Below are positions 44,764 to 53,325 of a DNA stretch of 64,000 bases, piece after piece. The stretch's first letter is position 1. Every line of letters starts with the position of its first letter. Origin of the DNA: Membranihabitans marinus (GTDB taxonomy: Bacteria; Bacteroidota; Bacteroidia; Chitinophagales; Saprospiraceae); NCBI RefSeq assembly GCF_019802045.1, contig NZ_JAHVHU010000010.1, forward strand, positions 206,860-270,859. The letters are read 5' to 3'. The notes under the pieces were generated by a model. The model was given only the letters and a program-made list of their open reading frames with translations. It was not told the DNA's origin and ran no database searches. A program made the translations under genes and the position numbers.

Positions 44764-47115
44764 CTAAAGTTCAAATCCAAGATTAATCGATGGGATAATA
44801 GGAAAAATAGAACGGAGCTTCCATTTGTTCCCTCTTCGTTCCAGGGAATAAGGATTTTTCCGGTAATAGGCGTTGTACACATTGAGGCTAAACCAATACT
44901 TTTTCCCCGTTTTCTTTGACACCCGGTCCCTTCGCAGACCAATATCCAGGCGATGATAGGCCGGGAGCCGTTCATTGTTGATCCCGGGAAAGGCCTCGTA
45001 AGAAGTACCCGTGACAGGATCACCGGGGATCTCCTCATTGGACCAGGTGATCGGCCGCCCGGTCAGAAAGACCCACTGTGCAGACAATCGGTACTCGGGA
45101 TTGATCTGATACACCAGGAGAGTGTTGAATTGATTCCGGTAATCAAAATCTGCCGGGAAGGGATTCCCCTGATTGAGCGCCGGGAATACCGATTCTGCAT
45201 TGGCCCAGGTGTAGGCAACGGATCCGTGAAAGTCGCCCGAGGTTTTCTGTATCATGATTTCGGCTCCATAACTTTCTGTGTAGCCACCTTGGAAAAGCGA
45301 CGATTTAAAATCCAAAATAGTCTGAAAGTCCTTATAAGGAGGGATGTATTTTACCACATCATCCTGTTTTTTGTAGTACAACTCCAGGGAAAGATTATCG
45401 ATCCACCGCTGCAGGGATTGAAAATAGCCGAGTGAATACTGATGCGACGACGAAGGAAGGATATCCGGATCAGCCAGGACGAAATTTTCAATAAAAAACG
45501 CTTCCACATTGTAAGCCACCATATGAATGGGCTGATGCTGGCGGTTGTAAGCTGCATTAATGGTGGTGTGCGGACCAGTCTCCCAGATCAACATGGCTTT
45601 GGGTTCGGGCAACCATTCCTGTCTGCCTTTGGTGAAAAAACGAGTGATCCGGCTCCCTCCTTTTATTCGAAATGAGTTGCCCAGCTCGATCTCTGCATCC
45701 AGATAAGGAGAGATCAACCAGGACTCCGGTCCCTTGAGATTATCCGTAAAGGACTGGCTTGTTTCACTGGTATTGGTGATAAAAGAGGTATTCTGCTGAT
45801 ATCCAAACCGGTAGGCTAATTGCTCCGCTTCCAGTCCATAATTAATGTTCCAGCTCATGCCTAAGTCAAGACCGGAGTAATATTTGCCATTAATCCGGGC
45901 TTTCAGTGAGGTAATGGCATTATCCGTCCGCTGGATATCGTGATCGGTCGAAATATACTGCTCTTTAAAATCATAATGAGTGAGTTTATTATCGGATTCC
46001 AGATAATTCCGGTGCCTGGAATAACTCACATGTCCCTGCAGACTGTGACGCGTACTCAGCAACCTGGAATAATTCAATGCGGCGGTCCAGTTGCGGAGAC
46101 CATACCGGTTTGCACTGTCGTCATCCAGGTTAAAAGATTTTTCATAGTTCCGCCCCAACATAATGTCGCTGCCATGATACAGCGATAAAGACAGTGAAGC
46201 ATCATCCTTGAAGCGGTGATCGATCTTGGCATTGAGGTCATAAAACGTATAGCCGGGAACCGAGCCTTCGGTTTTTCGGTTGTTGATCCGGATTCGTTTC
46301 GGCAGGAAGAACAGATCGAGTAGCGTGGTGCGGGCACCGAGACTGTATGAAGTTTTGCCGTTATCAAAGAGCGGACCCGATACATTGACCTTAGAGGTCA
46401 CAATACCGATATCCACCGTACCATCGAAGTGCTCTTTATTCCCGTTTTTGGTCCGTACATCCAGCACGGATGATAAACGGCCGCCATAGAAGGACGGCCA
46501 ATAGCTCTTGTAAAAATCCACCTGGCTGATCAGACTGGTATTGAACAGGGAAATAAAGCCGGCTGCGTGATTGACATTGAACAGCGTGGCGCCGTCAAAT
46601 AGCATCAGATTCTGATCCTGCTTGCCGCCACGGACAAAAAGATGGGAATACCCTTCCCGCCCGCCGGTCACTCCCGGTAGAAAGGTGATCGATTTCAGCA
46701 CATCGGTTTCACCGGTCAATCCGGGCAAGGCCTTTAGAAATTCCAACGGTACATTTTGAAGACCTAGTGCGGCTTTTTGATTGAAATTTTCCTCGCCAAA
46801 TACCACCACTTCATCCAGGATACCGGGCCTCATGGGAACTACATAACGCAGTACATCCTTTTTGATCACCAGGTTGGTATCGCGAAAACCCACGTAGCTG
46901 ATCCGGATGGTATCACCGGCAGAAGCTGCTATCCGGAGATAGCCGTCCTCATCGGCGATGGCGTATTTCCGACTTTGCCGGTTCTGGCCATAGGCTTGAG
47001 CCAGTGATTCTGTGGAGCTTTCACCGATGACCCTGATCTGGCGTTCCTGGCCGGATAAAGTGGACATCATCGTCAGCAGCAGAAATAAAACGATTACATT
47101 ATATTTATATGCCAT
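44764..47115 (-). CDS. TonB-dependent receptor with carboxypeptidase-regulatory-like N-domain
   Basis: Outer-membrane active transporter. The ATG at 47115 gives a good signal peptide (residues 1-22, MAYKYNVIVLFLLLTMMSTL and SGQ); the frame opens further up at 47196. Then come an Ig-like CarboxypepD_reg domain (to ~90, ending VVPMRPGILDEVVVFG), a plug (KSITFLPGVTGGREG, LFVRGGKQDQNLMLFDGA) and a 22-strand barrel ending in a C-terminal aromatic/LGFEL. About 783 residues. It differs from SusC in being shorter and in its partner (DUF4249 rather than SusD); the ligand is unknown. Confidence 0.93.
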   Translation of the reverse strand: MAYKYNVIVLFLLLTMMSTLSGQERQIRVIGESSTESLAQAYGQNRQSRKYAIADEDGYLRIAASAGDTIRISYVGFRDTNLVIKKDVLRYVVPMRPGILDEVVVFGEENFNQKAALGLQNVPLEFLKALPGLTGETDVLKSITFLPGVTGGREGYSHLFVRGGKQDQNLMLFDGATLFNVNHAAGFISLFNTSLISQVDFYKSYWPSFYGGRLSSVLDVRTKNGNKEHFDGTVDIGIVTSKVNVSGPLFDNGKTSYSLGARTTLLDLFFLPKRIRINNRKTEGSVPGYTFYDLNAKIDHRFKDDASLSLSLYHGSDIMLGRNYEKSFNLDDDSANRYGLRNWTAALNYSRLLSTRHSLQGHVSYSRHRNYLESDNKLTHYDFKEQYISTDHDIQRTDNAITSLKARINGKYYSGLDLGMSWNINYGLEAEQLAYRFGYQQNTSFITNTSETSQSFTDNLKGPESWLISPYLDAEIELGNSFRIKGGSRITRFFTKGRQEWLPEPKAMLIWETGPHTTINAAYNRQHQPIHMVAYNVEAFFIENFVLADPDILPSSSHQYSLGYFQSLQRWIDNLSLELYYKKQDDVVKYIPPYKDFQTILDFKSSLFQGGYTESYGAEIMIQKTSGDFHGSVAYTWANAESVFPALNQGNPFPADFDYRNQFNTLLVYQINPEYRLSAQWVFLTGRPITWSNEEIPGDPVTGTSYEAFPGINNERLPAYHRLDIGLRRDRVSKKTGKKYWFSLNVYNAYYRKNPYSLERRGNKWKLRSIFPIIPSINLGFEL

Positions 47116-47244
47116 AAAATGATCGGTTTTTTGCCATACTGCGTACCGCGGCACGCGGTATGAATTGAATATTATATAAATAACAAATGACTCCAACAGG
47201 TGATTTTCACCGAGCCTTTCGCATGTTTGTATAAGCGAGATAAT

Positions 47245-47450
47245 AACCTGACAGTGTTTCGATAAAATATAATTTTAGTAAAAGAATGTGATTTTTGATT
47301 CTCTCGTTTTTAGCATTTATAAAGAACCTGTCAGCGTTTGTGAGAAATCAATTAAAACACTGACAGGTCAATTAGTAGCAACTTAACCAGTTATTGCAAA
47401 AACAGAATCTGTTTTCCATAAATCAATTTTAACCCAGACGCTGTCAGGTT
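47245..47450. repeat. Four copies of a 15-base motif in inverted orientation
   Basis: AACCTGACAGTGTTT (47245-47259), AACCTGTCAGCGTTT (47325-47339), and two reverse complements, AAAACACTGACAGGT (47354-47368) and AGACGCTGTCAGGTT (47436-47450). The inner and outer pairs can fold into nested hairpins, e.g. CCTGTCAG with CTGACAGG. It fills most of the intergenic stretch between the TonB receptor start and the next gene. Confidence 0.7.
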
Positions 47451-47485
47451 AGCCTTCCACTTGATACAGATATCCGAGGTTTTAC

Positions 47486-48184
47486 TCATTGCGTTTTTTT
47501 CGAGAACGACCTGTTCAGTTTATACGCCACATTGACCAAAAATCCAAAGTCAGAATAGGGATTGCCCTTTACAATTTCACCACTTTTATTCCGGCTTCGT
47601 GATAAATAGAATCGTCCATCCAGCGCTTTATACCCTTTGACATCAATGCGAATCCGATCTGTAACCGGAAAAAACAGACCGGCTTCGGCTGTAGCGATCA
47701 TATTATTATCATAGAAATCTTCAAAAAATTGATCTAAGTCCGGATGATAAACCTGGCGGGCTAATCGAAAGGATAGGTTCATGCCAGCCATCAAGCCCAT
47801 AAATCCAAAAGCATTATACCTTATCCTCGCCGGAACATCCAGGAACCAGAAAGAATGTGTATACTTTACAGACCTATCCAGCGGAACTTCACCCCCTATA
47901 ACCACGATTGGATCATCACTATCACTTCTCTTCATTCTATAAAACCTGGACTGGGCAAAAGCAGTTTCCAGCCCGACTTCCCAGGAAAGATCATTGGTGA
48001 TGGGTATAGGGCCGTCGATCGTAAGCCCGGCACTAAACCGGTATCCGGGAAAGTAATGGTCCGTATCTCCGTCCAGCAAAACAACCCCGCCTCCTGCATT
48101 CGCATTGAGGTTGATTTGGCTAAAAGATGTTCCAATGCACATTATCATCAAGAATAGCAGGAGGCTATATCTATGCTGTTTCAT
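47486..48184 (-). CDS. Outer-membrane beta-barrel protein, paralog 1
   Basis: Exported barrel protein: signal MKQHRYSLLLFLMIMCIGTS and FSQ, then alternating polar/aromatic strands with glycine-rich turns (NLNANAGGGVVLLDGD) and a C-terminal strand FLVNVAYKLNRSF typical of barrels. It is related to the neighbour at 48431-49102: both contain INLN...FPG(Y/F)...SGLT(I/V)DG, YNAFGFMGL(M/I)AGMNLSF and GLFFPV(T/N)(D/N)RIRIDVK. Function is not known. 8 to 10 strands fit the size (232 residues). Confidence 0.88.
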   Translation of the reverse strand: MKQHRYSLLLFLMIMCIGTSFSQINLNANAGGGVVLLDGDTDHYFPGYRFSAGLTIDGPIPITNDLSWEVGLETAFAQSRFYRMKRSDSDDPIVVIGGEVPLDRSVKYTHSFWFLDVPARIRYNAFGFMGLMAGMNLSFRLARQVYHPDLDQFFEDFYDNNMIATAEAGLFFPVTDRIRIDVKGYKALDGRFYLSRSRNKSGEIVKGNPYSDFGFLVNVAYKLNRSFSKKTQ

Positions 48185-48430
48185 TTCAAAATATTTTAAG
48201 AGTTAGTAAAAGACCCAAATATTTATATTCCCAGGGAACATTCTCCTTAAGTACCTTACCACCAATCAACTCCTGCCAATTTATGGCAAGACTTGTGGAT
48301 CAGAGTAAAGGCAGTACGCTAACTCGCAAGCTAACGCTGCCCCATTGGGGTGCCTATGGAATGGCTCGTCCAGGATAGAGAATAAGAATTTTAAGTTTAT
48401 AGCTGATAACCATCTACTTACATTCAATGA

Positions 48431-49102
48431 CTACTTGTTCAACCGGTAAGCCATGTTCACCAGAAATCCATAATCATTATAGCCATCACCATTTTGGATT
48501 TTTCCATTCTGATCTGTATATTGGGATCGATAAAATCTTACATCAAGGGTTCTATACGCTTTCACATCAATTCGTATTCGATTATTTACGGGAAAAAACA
48601 AACCTGCCTCACCAGTTGTAATAAATTTTTGTCCAAAGAACATATGCGTATTTTTTTCTATACTCGGAATATAAACCTTTCGGTCAATTAGAAATGAAAG
48701 ATTCATTCCAGCTATAAGGCCCATAAAACCGAAAGCATTATATCTTAACCGTATCGGAATTTCAAGATTCCAAAATAGATGTGAAAGCTTTTGAGATTTA
48801 TCCAGAGGATAATGACCATTGGATACTTCATGACTTCCTCTTTCCAATTGATAGAATTTTGATTTCCCAAACCAAAATTCTATCCCACTTTCCCACATCA
48901 GATCTTGTATAAGGGGAATCTCCCCATCGACAGTAAGTCCGCTCCTTATTTGGAACCCTGGCAGGTATTGATCAAATACTCCATCAATAATTATAATACC
49001 GCTGCCAAAGCTCGAGTTAAGGTTTATCTGACTTAAACCAGTCCTTGTGAATGCCATTATAAATATAAAAGATAGTATATTGATATATTTATAATTCTTC
49101 AT
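48431..49102 (-). CDS. Outer-membrane beta-barrel protein, paralog 2
   Basis: Exported barrel protein (223 residues from the ATG at 49102, the start that gives signal peptide MKNYKYINILSFIFIMAF with TGLSQ; the frame extends to 49162). Shares the strand motifs of the protein at 47486-48184 including YNAFGFMGLIAGMNLSF, so the pair arose by tandem duplication. The two have diverged considerably outside these motifs. Function is not known. The 246 bases between them carry a CCCC/GGGG mini-hairpin but no gene. Confidence 0.88.
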   Translation of the reverse strand: MKNYKYINILSFIFIMAFTRTGLSQINLNSSFGSGIIIIDGVFDQYLPGFQIRSGLTVDGEIPLIQDLMWESGIEFWFGKSKFYQLERGSHEVSNGHYPLDKSQKLSHLFWNLEIPIRLRYNAFGFMGLIAGMNLSFLIDRKVYIPSIEKNTHMFFGQKFITTGEAGLFFPVNNRIRIDVKAYRTLDVRFYRSQYTDQNGKIQNGDGYNDYGFLVNMAYRLNK

Positions 49103-49185
49103 GATCTGCAATTGTTTTTCTGAAAATAAATCCGTCAGAGATTTGCAATAAAATCCCCACAATATGTTCCTCTATACTATGCCTC

Positions 49186-50187
49186 TTACCCGTCTGCATT
49201 GGGACATTGTGAAGAAGGGAATCCACAGCAATGTACGGCATATTTATTCCAGTCTAAATAATCACTAGTCGCTTTACCTTTACGATAATTAAAACTTGGT
49301 TTAACATACAAAGATGGTGAAGTATCATCTCCGCAATCTAGAAAGGTAGACATTTTATGAACTGGGATATTATTAGAATCGTTAATTTGATTGGTAACTG
49401 TGTGGATTACATTGTTGTTATCAGTCACTTGCCAACTGCATTCCATCCATTTTAATTTTGCATCGTCATCTTTCCAATTTCCCCACATGTTCTTTTTTTT
49501 CGCATACTCAGTGACTTCTACTAATGTGTATTTGTTACCATTCCAATCCTCATCTCTTACTTTAAATCGATAAACAACTCTTTTGTCTCCAACTGTTCTT
49601 GGAACTTCTAAGTTTACACATCCACTTCTTAATATGACTTCGTCTATTGATTGCTCATTTAAATTAATGACTATCCCTTTATCAATATCTGATTCTTTCA
49701 TAGTTCTTGCAATAGAAATTTTTGAACGATCCCCATCTTTTATCGTAATAGTCCGATCACTATCCTCTTGCACAAAGGCTTTCCCAATATGAAAAACTCC
49801 ATTTCGATTGGCAAAGTGCCGTGCATAGGGATCTTCAATAACCGGTTTCACTTCGTCATTTTCGATTTTTACAACGTCACTATATTCATTCTCCCACTGC
49901 TCTAATTCATCTCGCGTTTTCACATTGTCCAGAGCATTATTGGCTTCTTTAACCCAGCTTCGTAAACTCTTGAATCCCATACTTTTCTCCCATTCCCAAA
50001 ATTCAGGTTCAGGTAGATTAATAATCTCAATAGCATCTTTCCGGAATGCTTCAGCATCCACAAAGTGTAATTCGCCATTCTCTACTTTAAACTTCTCTGA
50101 AGTGGCATCCTTTTTTAGATTTGATGAGACGATGGATTTTTCTTTCTCACATCCCGTAAAGACAAAGAGAACGGTCAGCATAATCAA
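49186..50187 (-). CDS. Unrecognised lipoprotein (TTG start or upstream start uncertain)
   Basis: About 330 residues, with a lipobox LFVFTGC very near the start. The best start by codon is TTG at 50187, but in-frame codons upstream to 50220 encode a better signal peptide n-region (LKQLLWPARLLLIML), and no ATG/GTG/TTG precedes them before a stop at 50268-50266. The 5' part crosses an octamer tandem repeat (50223-50250), so the start may have changed by frame shift. The body is acidic, with EPEFWEWEKSMGFKSLRSW and a Cys-rich C-terminus (AVHCCGFPSSQCPNADG). I do not recognise the family. Confidence 0.75.
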   Translation of the reverse strand: MIMLTVLFVFTGCEKEKSIVSSNLKKDATSEKFKVENGELHFVDAEAFRKDAIEIINLPEPEFWEWEKSMGFKSLRSWVKEANNALDNVKTRDELEQWENEYSDVVKIENDEVKPVIEDPYARHFANRNGVFHIGKAFVQEDSDRTITIKDGDRSKISIARTMKESDIDKGIVINLNEQSIDEVILRSGCVNLEVPRTVGDKRVVYRFKVRDEDWNGNKYTLVEVTEYAKKKNMWGNWKDDDAKLKWMECSWQVTDNNNVIHTVTNQINDSNNIPVHKMSTFLDCGDDTSPSLYVKPSFNYRKGKATSDYLDWNKYAVHCCGFPSSQCPNADG

Positions 50188-50222
50188 CAGTAAACGCGCC
50201 GGCCATAAAAGTTGCTTAAGCC

Positions 50223-50250
50223 GGTAGGTCGGTAGGTCGGTAGGTCGGTA
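50223..50250. repeat. Octamer tandem repeat GGTAGGTC x3.5
   Basis: GGTAGGTC at 50223-50230, 50231-50238 and 50239-50246, followed by GGTA. Eight is not a multiple of three, so a change of copy number would shift any frame that crosses it. It lies just upstream of the unrecognised lipoprotein gene. Confidence 0.8.
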
Positions 50251-50399
50251 AAGTTGTGTAATTTTTCACGACACGTTATTTTAAGAGGTTAAAAAATAGG
50301 TGTTCTGATGCAGTTTAATTCATATATGAAGTGATTCAATATACCGCAATATTTTACATACGGACTAATTTTTCCGGAATTGATTTTATTATTTAACAT

Positions 50400-50954
50400 T
50401 TAGACCAATAAAATCTCAGCCACGTCAAATGATTTATCCATAAATGAAATTTGGTGACCGGGGATGTAAAGCATTCGTTTCTGGTATAGATCATCTACCG
50501 GTTCCTCATAGACTTCTATACATTTCCTGTTAAGATTAATAATCCAGTAGACAGGAATAACTGCTGATGCATAAAGTGGAAGTTTCACCTTGCTGTCATA
50601 ATCATGAGAAGAATCGGATACCTCAACTATCATCAAGACATCAGAAGGTCCTGGGTGAGCTTCAAAATAATTATCCTTGCTTAATTTCAATAACGCAATA
50701 TCAGGTTCAGGTTCATTCCACTGGTCTATATGAATAGGTTGCTGACTGCTAATAATGATCTCATCTGTAAAGGAGCGAGCTAGAATGGAGGATAATTGTC
50801 TTACAATTGCTGCATGATTACTTCCTATAGGGGCCATATTTATTATTTCACCGTTGATTAATTCTATTTTCTCATCCGGGCGGAACACACCGGTCTCTCC
50901 CATTTTATAGTACTCTTCCGTATTGATCAATCGCTTGGTGACTAATGGTGCCAT
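50400..50954 (-). CDS. Uma2-family protein (DUF820, PD-(D/E)xK fold)
   Basis: Restriction-endonuclease-like fold protein of the Uma2 family, abundant in Cyanobacteria and seen in Bacteroidota. It starts with EYYKMGETGVF and has the acidic block KIELINGEIINM, then EPEPDIALLK and IVEVSDSSHDYDSKVKLPLYA, which contain the Asp and Glu of the nuclease core. 184 residues is full length. Function is not known; links with mobile DNA have been noted for the family. It sits between the lipoprotein gene and a REP unit and has no partner gene. Confidence 0.9.
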   Translation of the reverse strand: MAPLVTKRLINTEEYYKMGETGVFRPDEKIELINGEIINMAPIGSNHAAIVRQLSSILARSFTDEIIISSQQPIHIDQWNEPEPDIALLKLSKDNYFEAHPGPSDVLMIVEVSDSSHDYDSKVKLPLYASAVIPVYWIINLNRKCIEVYEEPVDDLYQKRMLYIPGHQISFMDKSFDVAEILLV

Positions 50955-51018
50955 GGTATCATTCTATTTTGTTCTGTTATGTCGCTAAATCTGAAGATCT
51001 GTGGTAAATATACGAAAA

Positions 51019-51096
51019 TGTAACAAAAGCATCCTGCTTTTGGAAGTCCTGGAGCTGCCCCATCGGGATCACTCAGTGAGAAGCTCCAGCTACATT
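51019..51096. repeat. REP-like unit R3 (downstream flank of RAYT 2)
   Basis: TGTAACAAAAGCATCCTGCT, then GGAAGTCCTGGAGCT, a 23-base insert with CCCCATCGGG and the palindrome TCACTCAGTGA, and AGCTCCAGCTACATT. The insert separates the arms of the second hairpin. The stop codon of RAYT 2 lies in the terminal CTACAT, as in R1. Confidence 0.8.
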
Positions 51097-51698
51097 GCAC
51101 TCGAAGCTGGCGCTATAATACCAGCTTTTATTGGATTTTGTCGGATATATTGTCTTATCGATTTCAACGCAGATTCGCTTCTAACGATATGATTATAGCT
51201 TTCATGCATCCACAAAATACCTGTTCGACCTTCCTTTTTGTTAATCTCATTAGCGGTAAATGATTTCCACGAATGCAGAATTTTGTCAATAGGATATTCT
51301 TTTATGTTCTTCACCAATACATGAACATGGTTGGCCATGACCACCCATTCGTCGAAAAGATATCTTTGCCCGTGAAAATATTGCAAGGCATCTGATACGA
51401 TCATTGCATTCTCTTTCTTTCCAAGCAAGCAACTTCCATGGCCGCCATTCAGCCATTCCTCTACTCTGTCATTGAAAAGCCGGTTGTACTCTTTCCATTC
51501 CGTCTTCGTGTACCTGGATTTGTCGTTGTGTTGTATATTCCAGAATACCCGGTCTGACTTTAATTCTTCGACCTTTTCCCTGGGAAGGGAATCGGCCAGT
51601 CTAAAAGTGATAAAGAAGAATACATCTTTTTGAACCCAGTGCGGAAGATTACCTCTGGTGATTATAATTTCGTCTGCTGGGTTGAAAAAGGCGTTCAT
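51090..51698 (-). CDS. REP-associated tyrosine transposase (RAYT) copy 2
   Basis: Paralog of the transposase at 43035-43643 (about 86% identical). The HUH core H124-V-H126 and Y184 (IRQYIRQNP) are kept, but the preceding proline is replaced by alanine (MANHVHVL against MPNHVHVL). All 202 residues are present, so it may be active. The flanking leader TTTTGGAGAACTAACC...CCGGAGCAAGATGCTCC is also conserved with copy 1, so the duplicated unit covers about 680 bases, gene plus flanking palindromes. Confidence 0.93.
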   Translation of the reverse strand: MNAFFNPADEIIITRGNLPHWVQKDVFFFITFRLADSLPREKVEELKSDRVFWNIQHNDKSRYTKTEWKEYNRLFNDRVEEWLNGGHGSCLLGKKENAMIVSDALQYFHGQRYLFDEWVVMANHVHVLVKNIKEYPIDKILHSWKSFTANEINKKEGRTGILWMHESYNHIVRSESALKSIRQYIRQNPIKAGIIAPASSAM

Positions 51699-51700
51699 AA

Positions 51701-51788
51701 TGCAACAAAAGCATCCTGCTTTTGGAGAACTAACCCGGTCTCACAACTAATAGTTCCGAAATCCCGGAGCAAGATGCTCCGGCTACAT
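51701..51788. repeat. REP-like unit R4a (upstream flank of RAYT 2)
   Basis: TGCAAC (variant of TGTAAC), CAAAAGCA/TGCTTTTG hairpin, the conserved GAGAACTAACC...GTTCCGAAAT linker and the CCGGAGCA/TGCTCCGG hairpin ending in CTACAT. It matches the flank of RAYT 1 and is intact here, whereas that copy is interrupted. Confidence 0.8.
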
Positions 51789-51910
51789 AGTAACAAAAGC
51801 ACCGCGTCTGCATGGGCATGATCGTGCTCCCATGTAACAAAAGCATCTTGCTTTTGAAAGTCCTGGAGCTGCCCCATCGGGATCACTCAGTGAGAAGCTC
51901 CAGCTACATT
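51789..51910. repeat. REP-like unit R4b, next to the sulfatase stop
   Basis: Two units: one degenerate (GTAACAAAAGC with CATGGG...CCCATG arms) and one of the R3 type, including the same 23-base insert with TCACTCAGTGA. It ends CTACATT at 51904-51910, where the last T is the final base of the TAA of the sulfatase gene on the minus strand. Confidence 0.75.
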
Positions 51911-53319
51911 TACTTCCGTTCTGCCAGCTGGTCCTCCCCTCTTACCAGATTAGCTTCGTGCTCTTCCACCAACAGGCGGATCTTTTCCAACACCTCCGGG
52001 TGTTGATCGGCAACGTTGTATTTTTCTGAAGGGTCGTGATTCAGATTGAAAAGCAATGGGGGGTCATGCTCTTCCCGCGGTCCAAACATACCATATGCCC
52101 CCTGCGTGACAAAATGTGCCTTAAAGTCCCCCAGCCGTACCGCACACAATTCCGTTCCCCGGTAATAAAATACCTGATTTCTCTTACTGTATTCCTGGCG
52201 GTACAGCACCGGCGTGAGATCTACCCCATCCATCACTCGATCCTCCGGGACTGAAACGCCAGCCATCGTACTGCAAGTGGTAAACAAATCCATCGTAGAA
52301 CCTAATCCTGTAATGATACCCGGATCAATACGTCCTGGACTCCAGAATATAGTAGGTACACGCATCCCGCCTTCCCAGGTCATCCCCTTGCCAGCCCGCA
52401 ACAAACCCGCGCTACCTCCGTGGGTCCGATACGACAGCCAGGGGCCGTTGTCCGAGGTAAACACGACGATCGTCTCCTCCGCAATACCTTCCTGCTTCAA
52501 AGTAGCCAAAATCTGCCCCACCCCGTAATCGATTTCCTCGATCACATCGCCATAGAGACCTCGTGCACTGCGATTCCGGAAAGCGTCCGACACAAAAAGT
52601 GGAATATGAGGAAGATTGTGCGCCAGATATATAAAGAAATTTTCATCCTTGTGTTCCCGTATTTTCTTAACAGTCTCTTCCGTGTATCTTTTGATAAGTG
52701 TATGCTGATTGACGGGGCGCTCCACTACGGTGGTGTCCCTCAGGAGTGGTACATTATAATATTCCGCGGGTAAAGTATCAGCCATTTCCCAATACCTTTT
52801 CTCTCCTACATAATCCATGTCGTTGGAGTAAGGGATCCCAAAATAACTGTCAAATCCTTGGTTTGTGGGTAAGTATTGCGGATGGTGACCCAAGTGCCAC
52901 TTGCCGACGCAGGCGGTCGCGTACCCTACTTGCTTTAGTTGTTCAGCAATGGTGATCTCGTGGGTCGGAAGACCATGAACAGAATTGGGAAACAAGACCC
53001 GGCTCTTATCACTGCACATACCATTTCGAACAGGTAGACGCCCTGTCAATAGTGCGGCCCGGCTGGGCGTGCATACACTGGCACCCACATAAAACTGGGT
53101 CCACTTCTGCCCTTCTGACGCCATCTGATCCAGGTTCGGAGTCCGTATCGTCGGGTGACCAAATGTACCCAGATCACCGTACCCCATATCATCGACGAAG
53201 ATGATTATAAAATTGGGGCTGTCCGCTGGATCAGTCGACTGGGATAATGCATGGTCTGCCGAGGCATAAAAACACAGCATACCCACTACTATCTTTAAAA
53301 TATTGAATTTTATCATCAT
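51910..53319 (-). CDS. Secreted arylsulfatase-like enzyme
   Basis: Sulfatase with signal peptide (residues ~1-26, ALSQ) and formylglycine motif C-T-P-S-R with cysteine at 83, followed by AALLTGRLPVRNGM. FVDDMGYGDLGTFGHPT at the N-terminus, VGKWHLGHHPQYLPT and VFTSDNGPWLSYRTHGG are the other active-site blocks; this is the arylsulfatase A/GALNS-like type, distinct from the three enzymes in the operon at 3.8-14.3 kb. Substrate is not deducible. It follows the CPBP protease gene by 6 bases. Its stop codon is at the edge of a REP unit. Confidence 0.93.
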   Translation of the reverse strand: MMIKFNILKIVVGMLCFYASADHALSQSTDPADSPNFIIIFVDDMGYGDLGTFGHPTIRTPNLDQMASEGQKWTQFYVGASVCTPSRAALLTGRLPVRNGMCSDKSRVLFPNSVHGLPTHEITIAEQLKQVGYATACVGKWHLGHHPQYLPTNQGFDSYFGIPYSNDMDYVGEKRYWEMADTLPAEYYNVPLLRDTTVVERPVNQHTLIKRYTEETVKKIREHKDENFFIYLAHNLPHIPLFVSDAFRNRSARGLYGDVIEEIDYGVGQILATLKQEGIAEETIVVFTSDNGPWLSYRTHGGSAGLLRAGKGMTWEGGMRVPTIFWSPGRIDPGIITGLGSTMDLFTTCSTMAGVSVPEDRVMDGVDLTPVLYRQEYSKRNQVFYYRGTELCAVRLGDFKAHFVTQGAYGMFGPREEHDPPLLFNLNHDPSEKYNVADQHPEVLEKIRLLVEEHEANLVRGEDQLAERK

Positions 53320-53325
53320 CGTAAT

